From Zasmidium citrigriseum (Eukaryota > Ascomycota > Dothideomycetes > Mycosphaerellales > Mycosphaerellaceae), in the NCBI GenBank assembly GCA_002786025.1, contig NHNW01000013.1, positions 844,840 to 908,839 on the forward strand: DNA of 64,000 nt, written 5' to 3'. Numbering within the stretch: the first letter of the stretch is position 1; the number at the start of each line of letters is the position of its first letter. The position numbers and the translations under genes were made by a program. Under the pieces are notes generated by a model. It was given only the letters and a program-made list of their open reading frames with translations. It was not told the DNA's origin and searched no databases. Below are positions 55,337 through 64,000 of this stretch, in pieces.

Positions 55337-55388
55337 CAGTGCTGGTTGCGGTGGCGCTCAGGAGGGGTGCAAGCACCCCCCCACCGCG
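55337..55388. repeat. Cruciform-forming repeat, copy 1
   Basis: A 52-bp unit nearly identical to 55601-55652 (one mismatch). It contains nested inverted repeats: outer arms GCGGTGG and CCACCGC, and inner arms GGGGTGC and GCACCCC around an AA loop. Weaker similarity continues to 55438 (ending ccgaag). Confidence 0.85.
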
Positions 55389-55600
55389 TTTCCGGTTGCG
55401 ATTGTGGTGATGAATGTAAGGGTCAGGGATAACCGAAGACGGTGGTAGGTCAAGAGGATCCTGTACGACTGACGAAGACGCTGTTTGAAAAGCTTTGAAT
55501 CGAGCGGGTAGGGATCTCGTTGCTGTGTGTACTCCGAAAATGCTCATGTTGCTCAACGGCTCGTTCAATCTTGAGTGCTCCTGGAAAGGAACGCAACCCC

Positions 55601-55652
55601 CAGTGCTCGTTGCGGTGGCGCTCAGGAGGGGTGCAAGCACCCCCCCACCGCG
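55601..55652. repeat. Cruciform-forming repeat, copy 2
   Basis: Second copy, 264 bp downstream of the first and in the same orientation. Similarity continues at lower level to 55708. Frames that cross both copies on the minus strand are translations of this repeat, not a gene. Confidence 0.85.
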
Positions 55653-55708
55653 AGCCCGGTTGGTTTGATAAGTGTTCAGATGAGCGTCAGGGTTGGGGAT
55701 AGCCGAAG

Positions 55709-56889
55709 TTGGTTTCAGTGGCATTGGGTGTTACCGGCTCCAGCGGAATCTCCAGTTGTTGGTTCTTCGATCAAGGTCCAAGTCTGGTTTGGGCTTGATT
55801 TGATTGAGAAGGGCGTCGTTGGGAGGGATCCAGCGGCGAAGGTGTTGGTTGTATGGCAGAGTCAGCGAAGACGTACCAATTTCATCGCCACCTCAGCATC
55901 CAGATCGCTTACTCTTTCTGCTGCCGCCGCAGACCTTTCTCAAAGCTGATGGCAACGTTCACGACGTCTTCGCTGTTTGTCAAATCCTGGCCCAGCCACC
56001 TTGTAGGCTATGAAAAGTCGGCTCGTTCGCTCTCAAATCAGCCGCCATCAAGATCCGCAGTATCGACGAAAGTATTCGAGAGAGAGCTCACTCAGATACG
56101 AGAGACTGGAATGCCAGCTCGGGGAGTGCAAGATCCTGTGAGACGAGAGTCATGAACAAGAGACGTTGGAGACCATGGTTCAGAGAGTTTGATGGTGAGC
56201 ATGCACGACCAAGGTAGCCCAAGATGTCGCCATGAGCTATTGTGCAATACTTTGACGTTGGTGCACGGTCGGCTGCCGAGACTAGAGACCAGCTCAGAAT
56301 CATCAACAACTTCAACATCAAAACGCCCAAATGATGACAGCGAAGCAGCGGACCATGCCGCCAAGATCTTGATTCTTGACATCGCCACGCGCAAAGACAC
56401 GGCTTGCCTTCAGTCTCAAGCTGCGAGTTGGTCGGTTTCTGTGCCAGCGAACATTGCCATCACCTCGTCATCCACAAGCGTTCCGAAACATCCAGATCAG
56501 CGGGTTTCAGTCGTGCGGTGAGGCATCTTCGCCAGCAATACCGGAGTTGTCGGAATGCGAACCATGATGTCAACGGGATCGGCCATCAGTCTGACACACT
56601 TTGAGACATCCCGAACGCTTCTCCCATACCTCCGGTATGGTCGGTGGGCTTCGCCCGAGTGGGTGTGTGATGATTCTCCATTTCAAGTTTTGGACGTCGA
56701 AATTTGACTAAGTCCGATTTTCTGGGGTCACGTGATCAGCAAAACCCCTGGGACGCGACATCAACTTCCGCAGCTGAGGGAATTATGTATTTCTGATTGG
56801 TGCGTTTGAAAGCCCTTGTCGAGTTGTCCATTCTGTGTGAGTTTCACGGTCGTCAGATTTTTTTTGGTGGAGTTGAATGGCCTCATGCG
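55709..56889. other. Gene-poor stretch
   Basis: Nothing supported. Short overlapping frames on both strands show no domain. Confidence 0.4.
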
Positions 56890-56924
56890 GTACTAGCTAT
56901 AGTATATACTATAAGTGCTAGTAC
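56890..56924. repeat. 35-bp AT-rich palindrome
   Basis: The arms GTACTAGC and GCTAGTAC flank a self-complementary TATAGTATATACTATA core, with only a short asymmetry (AGT) on one side. It would extrude as a long hairpin. Confidence 0.8.
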
Positions 56925-56927
56925 TAG

Positions 56928-56990
56928 GCCGCCCCCCACTTCGGTGGGGCTTCGCTCCTCCTCCAAGAAGTTCCTTCTTGTCGGAGGAGC
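56928..56990. repeat. Two adjacent GC-rich hairpins
   Basis: CCCCAC-TTCG-GTGGGG is a perfect six-pair stem with a TTCG tetraloop. It is followed by CTCCTCC...GGAGGAG arms that enclose an inner AAGAAG/CTTCTT stem. Together with the palindrome just before, these make a dense cluster of foldable DNA. I could not fit a tRNA or a known RNA. Confidence 0.6.
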
Positions 56991-57342
56991 TCGCCCCAAC
57001 CTACGCGCCATCCCACCCGTCCTCCTTCCCTATGGTATGCATGCGCATAAGTTGGAAATTTTTTTTCACTAAGGCAAACTCCAGTGCGGATTCGACATAG
57101 CGAAAATTGTACAGTTCGCGCGCCGCTGATGGTGGGTGTGGTGGTGGTGATGTGGTGAAGCTGACATGCGAATTCGCCAAAGTCATTCACGCAAGACCAG
57201 GTGAAGTCGTCGCCATAGCAACGCCCGCCCGCCCGTGCATCCCATCTCCAGATCGCAAAGACAACATCGTCGCCATCTCCACCACCATCTCCACCACCTC
57301 GCGGCATGCGACAGTGACATCCAGCGCGACCGCGCGCTCGCC

Positions 57343-57435
57343 CAGCATCATGCGACGTCACTGCTCGACCATCCAGCATCATGCGACAGCACAACCCGAT
57401 CATCCTCCATCATGCGACAGCACTGCCCGACCGTC
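57343..57435. repeat. 31-bp minisatellite, three copies
   Basis: Units begin at 57343, 57374 and 57405. Each starts with a form of cagcatcatgcgac followed by a variable 17-bp part (gtcactgctcgaccatc type). They are diverged by several bases. Confidence 0.75.
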
Positions 57436-60400
57436 CACCACCCCTCGACAGCATCTTCACACTCCGCGTCCTTCCCACGACCTCCGCCCTCTGCGCATAC
57501 CGAGTTCCACCACTCCGCCCCGCTGCGAGACCTCCGCGCTGGCAGAACGCTCGAAATGACGGTCGATGGCCTTGCGCATCTGCCCAGCCGAAGCGCCTTT
57601 GTGGAAGAATGATAGTACAAGAGCAATGCAACAGTGGCGGCGTAGAATACACACTTGGCCACACAGTCTGCCTGTTGCGAGATCCTTCAGCGGGCCACCG
57701 TGATCTCGATCGGTCGTGGCTGCACGCTGTGATGGAGGACGAAAGATGGCTGGCTGAGCCTGGACATACCGCCGGCGCATGAGTCTTTTGGAAGAGGATC
57801 TACTGGCAGCTGTTGCGGGAGACTGGCAATGCGGGAGACTGGCAACGCATGATGCCGGCAAACATGCTGATCGGCCGTATGCGCTTCACTCGTATGGCCA
57901 TGTCAGGTGCGCGGCGGAGAGGCGCCAGGTGCGCCCCAACAGACCACGAGGCTATTTCTTCTCGAACAATGGCCTCAAGTTCAGCAGCTCCTCTTCTGCG
58001 GCACGTCTCCTGCAGCACCTCGATCGAGCCCACCTCCGCCAGCGGGCCTTTGCTTTGACGCCGACCCTTTTTTCGAATGCCGCTTCGAGTGCCGGTGTGT
58101 CTTGCATGCATTGCGACCTGAGCCAACGACACGAGCGAGCCACGATGATGCAGCAGGTGGAGGAAGTGGAGGGGAGGAGACGGAAATCATGGGTCTGGAC
58201 ACGGCATCATGGTATCGAATGGATGAAACATCCTGTCTCGTGACCTGTGAGTGCGGCGGTGGACGCGAATGGACTGGAGTGTGAAGCAACTTCATCGCCG
58301 TTTCGAATGTCAGATACAGACCATCCCGACCGTCACGCGGTATCGCCTGCGCGAGCGACTGCAACATCGAGCACGATGACCGCCTGGCGAGTAACACCAT
58401 GCGACAGCATCCTCAGACCGCCCGCCATTCTCGCCGATTCCCGCCCTCCGCCCTGTGCGCACATTCCTCCCTTTCCTCTGATCCGCGGCCGTTCTCGACG
58501 ACGCCTCCACCTCCGACGAGGCCTCGAGATGATCCGATGTGCTTTTGCGCCTGAACTCCGCCGGTATGCGTGGGTGGAGGACAACCGTGCAAGAGCTTTG
58601 AGATGGCGGCGATGTAGGAACAGGCACAGTGAAACCGGTGGGTGGATTTGGCTGATCAATACGATTTCGACTCCTTGACTCTGCGCTGGCACAACATGGT
58701 GAAGCACGCACGGAGGATGCAATGGATTGCTGGCCGTGGACGAGCAGAAACCGCTCGGCGTCGTCCGGCGGGTACGCGGAAGTGGGCTTCAGGCACGTTG
58801 CATCATGCGCTTCATCGCTCGTGTGACCAACGAGGTTGGACGGCGGAGAAGTGTGGGAGATGTGAAACGAGCAACGAGGCCGCCATTCTTCGAGAGCTGG
58901 CAAACCGATCATCCGCGCTACGAGAACAGTCAATATGCTCCTCTGCCTCGCCAACATCGCTTCGGATGCTCGTGTTGGGCAGCCTCATGGGTCCACTCCC
59001 GCGCATCGATGGAGCCACGACCATGCAAGAGAAGATATGTGTATGCGACACGAACGTCAATGGAACTCAGCATAATATGAGCGAGCCCAGAAGTTTAGCC
59101 GAGCGGGAGACGATGGAGGATGAGGCAGACCAGCCTCAGCGTCCTTTTGATGGCAACAGCCGCACGAAGCATTCGAGTGTCTGGAACATGTACCACATCC
59201 CTGCTTTGATGCAGGAGTGTGTTGTTGGCGGCCTCGAGAAGAGAGATTGTTACTGACTGAAGCATCCTGGCATCCCATCGAAACGTCTCAGTCGCTCGAA
59301 ATGGCGCAATCCCAACAAAGCTCAGAAACCCCAACAAAGCCCTGAAGGCGAAAAGAGCCACGCTCATCGATGATCGATATCTGACCGAAAGCGAGGGATG
59401 TAAGGGTCAATCACACGGATGGAAACACCAGAGAGAGCATGTACGGCATCGCCGCGGGCTCTTGTGCTCACTCCGGCGTTTCTTGTGTTCGAAGAGACAT
59501 CTGTGTTCACGGCGTCTTCGCCATCATCACCACTCGACAATCTCACGGAGTCTTGGTTACCTTTCATGCCCGTTGCATACGAACTTCCTGACCACCATCT
59601 CTAGTACTGGGTCCGACTTTTGTTCGCATCGAATCCTTATACTCTTCTTCAATGCTCTTGCCCAGCGTGACGAGGGAATTCTCGGCGGGAATCATCATGG
59701 ATTGGACACTTCGCACGTATGGGACTGTTCTGTCGTACTTCCGAGCCTGGTCAACATCGCTGAACATTCAATGGTCTTTCTTCGACTGCAGTAGCCGGCC
59801 CACATCCCATAAGCTTCCCATCTACCAAGTATCAGCCGGTATCGAGATCCTGTGGCAATCAAATCGACTTATTCTCAGCTGCGTCTCTCGATATCATCCC
59901 CTGCCGCCCACTGCAGGCTCCGTTTTCTGCGCCACTGCCCATTTTGAGGTACTCCCCTCGGCCACTTCGCCCAGACACCGATACATGGCAAGAGGTTGGA
60001 CGCACAGCCAGACTCAGTCTGGCCAGATCCACAGCTGACTCTCTCTCGGTTGCTTTGAGAAAAGATGGCTCTCATCAGACGCAAAGGCTGATCGCTATTC
60101 ATATCTCACCGGCAATTTTGGGGACATTCATCACAGGAATGGAACCAGTCAGCTTGAACACCTCCATTTGCGCTCCTGGAGAAGAAAAGATGCAGCTGAA
60201 CCCTGCGCGAACATTTCACCAATGTCAGAGAATACCTCCTCTGCTCGAACGTTTCTTCATTCTGCTTCATGGACTGAGCAGATACTGCACTCGCTCAACG
60301 ACATGTAGCCGAGTTGTGTTCGCTGAACTGGGCTCGATGGTTGGTGTCCAGCTCCTTACTGAGGCTCACTCTCATGCTGTCAATGTCGCAAAGCCATGCG

Positions 60401-61285
60401 CAGTCTTACCGGAGATCGATTACAACCATACGCATCCTCGTCTGCAGATCTTCACTGCATCCACGGAAAACTCTCCCTGGCGTGAAAGTACTTCTGCTCC
60501 ACTGATCTGACCTCGACGCCGCACCGCAGGGGCGTGGTAGCTTGTTGGCATGCAAAGAGCCGGCTTGAACGGGGGCATTGGTTTCGTTCATGGCGGCTTC
60601 GGGATTGTACAGCAGAACTCGCTGAACAAGCAGTGTCTCATCCCATCGAAGTCTTCGAGAGGACATGGCAAAGCGTACGAATGTTCTTCCCGCTCACCAA
60701 TTGAAATGGCTGTAGAGATGTTGAAGGCTTCAGGCAGCTGGGTTTCTTTGTCGGAGCTGCGTTGATACCCTCAAGCCTCGTCACCCAAAGTCATCTCATT
60801 CCAACATGTGCTGGCTCCTCCCTTGTTCCCTCCCCCTTTCCACGCCTTGGAATGCCGCAATCGCCAGCAGACAAGCAGTGAACGACTTGCGAAGGTCGAA
60901 ACATACTCAGCGCATGTGAAAAAGTAGTTGGAGCCTGCACTTGATCTTGCCCATCCGTCGCTTCCATGAGGTTTGCTCGGGCTGTAGGCGTGTGGATTCT
61001 GGGGCCTCGATACCACCCAAACAACATCATTACTTCCTTCCCCGAGCTGGTTTCTTCCAGTGCATGTTCGACGCTCGCACTGGCTTCCACTGCTGAGAAT
61101 TGCAACGAACAACAGTTCCACCTGTGCTGCTAGCTTTCCTCACCTCTCGATCAGACATACAAGCTCACACCGCTGACAGACTATCTATGGCCTCGGTGTT
61201 GTTATCCTCTGGAGCCTTGGTGCCATCGTTTTGGCCTCTCGAGTGCCGGATGATGGATGACGCTTCTCGTAGACGAAAATGCTGG
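57436..61285. other. Gene-poor subtelomeric stretch
   Basis: 3.9 kb with many overlapping frames of 60-215 codons on both strands, none with a recognisable domain or a consistent codon pattern. I see no gene I can support. Base composition is still normal (not RIP-like) here. Confidence 0.4.
57826..57857. repeat. Short tandem duplication (16 bp, two copies)
   Basis: gcgggagactggcaat is followed directly by gcgggagactggcaac. A small local duplication in noncoding DNA; positions approximate to a few bases. Confidence 0.6.
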
Positions 61286-61783
61286 TCACGATTCATCGTA
61301 CGCTGACGATCTTGCGAACATCGTCGTCAGGAAGCCGGGCATCATCAACCTCATTGCCTCAGCTTTGATTCCAGTTCCACACCCAATCCGTTTAAACTTG
61401 ACGGTGGGAGTTTGAGTAGGGCCAAGGTACACAGTCACCAATCTCATGCAGAGACTGATGACCGAGTCCCTTCCCTCCCTTGGCTTCTTGTGTGACTCTA
61501 CCATCCATCAACCGCCCTCGAGATACGTGGCATTGATGGATGCAGAGCCAAGGGGCGTCCATCTTACTCTGGGTGAGAGAACATCGGCGTACGAGGAGAG
61601 TTTGAAGACTGCGAAGGATACAAGCACGATTTCGACTTTGCCGAGTGAGATGTTGACGGAAGAGAGGTCTCGGTGGAGGCCTGTGGCGCTGTTTTCCCCA
61701 GCCATGGGCTGTAGACGGGCAACCACAAAGACGATAGGAGCTGGATGTGGAAATGTATCTTGCCTCGAGACGACTTCTGCCGT
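61286..61783 (-). pseudogene. Relic of a protein-kinase C-lobe
   Basis: One minus-strand frame carries kinase subdomains in the right order. GLHRDLSSVNISLG corresponds to the HRDL..xN catalytic loop. VEIVLVSFAVFK sits where D-F-G is expected but lacks the Asp. LGSASINATYLEGG resembles the end of the activation segment. After an in-frame TGA (61508-61510) come RDSVISLCMRLVTVYLG, which resembles the subdomain IX helix (D-V-x-S-L-G). No N-lobe is recognisable. The missing DFG Asp and the stop say it is dead. The match was made by eye and could be chance, but two subdomains in one frame make that less likely. Confidence 0.35.
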
Positions 61784-62544
61784 CTACACCTCTCTTCGTC
61801 CTTCCCCTGCTTCTGGCCAGTTAGCAGTGGGCCTATCCAGCCAAGTACCGCCCAACATCTTCGCCGATGCCACCAAGAGCCAAGCGGAAAGAGGATTTGT
61901 CGACTGGAAAGCCGGAGCGCTTACACAATCGACCGAAGAAATGAGAGCGTGTGGGTATCGACGACACTGATCCTTGTATCCTTGACTTTTCTGAAGATGC
62001 ATATGGCATTCCACGCTCTGGGGAAGAGAGCCCAAGACTCGTTCTCGTCCGGTCAACCAAGGCCAGGCTTACCAATTTATGTTGCAAAAGCCACGCCATT
62101 AGGTCTCAGAAGACTGCTGCCGTTCACTGGAGTACTTTCATGTGTGCAACTGAGACGGCGAAGCTCCAGGTCAATTACTGTGGGTGGTTGCGATTTCCGT
62201 CGTACAGAAGGATGATTCCTTCATCAACTGCCTGCGGCGCATCTTCTTGTCCTTGCTCAGAGCGGCACGGCAGAACTTCCCGCTAACATTGTGCTTTCTG
62301 AAGCCTGTGAGTTGGCAGGTTCCTCAAGTTCGCCACCCATAGGACTCGCCATCTTGCTCTCCAAAGATAGGAAGCAGACAGGCTGCTAAGAAGTCTCATT
62401 CTTGCAGAGACAGTATGAAAAGCTGGCTTCTGTTATTGGGCACCCACTCTTTGACGTTGACGAAAGTGTATCTGGAATGTAGATGTCGCCATCAGCCTCT
62501 CGAAACAGCTGCATCCGCTAGAGAAGCCATGTCGAACATCGAAT
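61784..62544. other. Gene-poor stretch before the RIP-like block
   Basis: 760 bp with normal dinucleotide content. Frames on both strands have no recognised domain. Confidence 0.4.
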
Positions 62545-63780
62545 TGCTAAAGATCGCTTAAGTAGTCGTTGGCTTGTCTCGAGGTCTCGACCATATATAC
62601 ATCTCCTCTTTAACTAAGAATTGGAACTGCTGCATTAAGCAGACAAAGTTTCCGCTTCCACGCTTAAGTCTACTCCCTCCCCTCTCTTCTACCCCGGACG
62701 TTCGACTACGTACGGCACTCCCGGGCTTATCCTAAGCCCTTCTACTGCCCTGCAGTCTTCCGCTTATTAACTCGTTCGGCCTCCCCTCCCGTAGCATATC
62801 CTCTAAGTAGGTGCTTTAGCTTTATTCGATATATTTATCGACAAGTATAAGACAGCTTTTAAAGACATCGGCTTCGAGCCCTCCTACGGTGTTACTATCT
62901 ACTAGGCTACTTGAAGCGGGTCGTCCACGGGAGCTCTTTCGGATTATTATAAGAATAAGGGTGTTTAGAGCATTTTCCAAGGAATCGTTTGTCTCTACAT
63001 TAGGACGTTAACTAGGCTAACTAGCTTTAATGTTCTCTAAATCTTATATATTACTCGGGATGCTTTTAGGGTTTAGTAACGATTATCGTAAAGCTTAGAT
63101 CTAAGATCGATAGGGTAGATAGAAGGGGTTATAGTCTTAAAGAGCTTCGACGTCGGAGTATTACTAGAGGTAGAAGGTAGGAAGCAACGAGTCTTTAAAG
63201 GGTAGTAGGCTAGCCGAAACTACCGGGAGACGTTACGGCTCCCGTAGAAGGGTTAAATAAGTTCGAGAGAGGCACGTATCTAGTACCTAGTTTAGGCATT
63301 AATTCTAGCTTAAGATACGTCCTAGCTACTCGAGATCTTACTGTTTCTACGGCACGGGGAATAGCTTTTGCTATAGAGCTATATAAGGTGTAGACTAGCG
63401 AGATAAGGATCCTATCTTCGAAGGCCGTTTATGCCGTCCTAGTAGCCTTTAGCCGGGGCGATGTCTACTATAGAATATTTCTGCCTTTACTTAAGCCTTC
63501 CTCGTACGCTTTGTAGATCGATGTCGCTACTAAGCTTAATACTTATACACATCGTCTCGCTTAACTCTTAAATCCCCTTCGTCCTAGTATAACTCCCTTT
63601 AGGTCCGTCGGTCCCTACGATTACATTATTAGAGACGAAGGTTAGAACGTTAGACATAGTAGTATAACTTGCAATATCTCCGCACCCCGTACTTAACCTT
63701 TAAGTTAAAGTAGACAATGCTATTTCGCTAAGCCTTAGTCCTGTTAAGATTTAAATTAGCGAGCGCGAGGATTCTAATAG
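62545..63780. repeat. RIP-like, TpA-rich and CpA/TpG-poor block (probably a dead repeat)
   Basis: The sequence changes character abruptly. In 63061-63180 I count 17 TpA, one TpG and no CpA, while CpG is kept. This is the signature of repeat-induced point mutation (CpA to TpA). No frame longer than about 60 codons survives. The block is likely a mutated transposon or a subtelomeric repeat such as a telomere-linked helicase remnant, but nothing identifies the original. The depletion is strongest from about 62,650. Confidence 0.65.
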
Positions 63781-63885
63781 TGCATTGCTAAAAGGGACGG
63801 CGCAAAGATAAAAGCGGTTGAAACGTTAGCGGATGAATCTCCATCGAACTGTATAACACACATTCCGAGGAGTCATCTCCATTGG
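63781..63885. other. Short unmutated spacer next to the telomere
   Basis: About 105 bp in which CpA and TpG return (for example gtataacacacattcc and catctccattgg) between the RIP-like block and the TTAGGG array. Confidence 0.5.
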
Positions 63886-64000
63886 TTAGGGTTAGGGTTA
63901 GGGTTAGGGTTAGGGTTAGGGTTAGGGTTAGGGTTAGGGTTAGGGTTAGGGTTAGGGTTAGGGTTAGGGTTAGGGTTAGGGTTAGGGTTAGGGTTAGGGT
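63886..64000 (+). repeat. Telomere, (TTAGGG)19
   Basis: Perfect TTAGGG units run from 63886 to the end of the window. The G-rich strand reads 5' to 3' toward the end, the correct orientation for a right chromosome terminus. TTAGGG is the usual telomere unit of filamentous ascomycetes. Confidence 0.98.

Noticed and set aside
55293..55724. 143-codon minus-strand frame with an internal protein repeat
   Set aside because: The repeated peptide is simply the translation of the two cruciform DNA repeats.
56928..56990. Possible tRNA or small structured RNA
   Set aside because: No acceptor stem, anticodon loop or A/B boxes could be fitted; the stems are simple hairpins.
54128..57435. CRISPR-like array
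   Set aside because: The repeats are too few and diverged and the organism is a fungus. The spacing reflects tandem duplication.
61446..62286. Plus-strand frames opposite the kinase relic
   Set aside because: No domain, and they lie antisense to a frame with kinase-like motifs.

Overview
This window is the right-hand end of a chromosome from a filamentous ascomycete (Pezizomycotina). It ends in 19 tandem TTAGGG units, and its genes carry short introns, mostly 42-60 nt, with GT...CTRAC...AG signals. HET-domain, Zn2Cys6, CmcJ/AsaB-like and GPR1/FUN34/YaaH families are all present, and the last kilobase before the telomere looks RIP-mutated. A Dothideomycete is my best guess, but that is inference from gene style only.

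Layout from the centromere side: the 5' end of an unknown minus-strand gene; POL2 (DNA polymerase epsilon, 2227 aa, one exon) with an MCB/E2F-like promoter element; a HET gene broken by a stop and a frameshift; an SDR and a cupin gene sharing a divergent promoter; an acetate-transporter-like gene; a decayed coding stretch; an intact 725-aa HET gene; a CNNM/MAM3-type DUF21-CBS membrane protein; a Ser/Thr-rich secreted protein; and a divergent pair of redox genes, a CmcJ/AsaB-like enzyme facing a broken 2OG-Fe(II) oxygenase. Two unknown coiled-coil genes follow.

From 28 to 39 kb lies a sugar-utilisation cluster: Zn2Cys6 regulator, GH13 alpha-glucosidase, GH32 fructosidase without a signal peptide, and two sugar transporters. 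A CGGCGAAAC motif recurs three times in the GH32/transporter promoter, including one inverted pair, and three times (one variant) in the alpha-glucosidase promoter. The layout suggests uptake of an intact disaccharide such as sucrose or maltose and hydrolysis inside the cell.

From 41 to 54 kb come a glycine-zipper protein, a 51-aa secreted peptide gene behind a TATA box, and three large multi-exon genes of unknown function, two of them rich in coiled coil. From 53.8 kb to the end no intact gene is supported. This part holds diverged 130-bp repeats, a pair of cruciform-forming repeats, a palindrome, a 31-bp minisatellite, a kinase-like relic, about 1.2 kb of CpA/TpG-depleted (RIP-like) DNA and the telomere.

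Exon boundaries were placed by eye from splice signals and reading-frame continuity. Family calls rest on motif recognition, not database searches.
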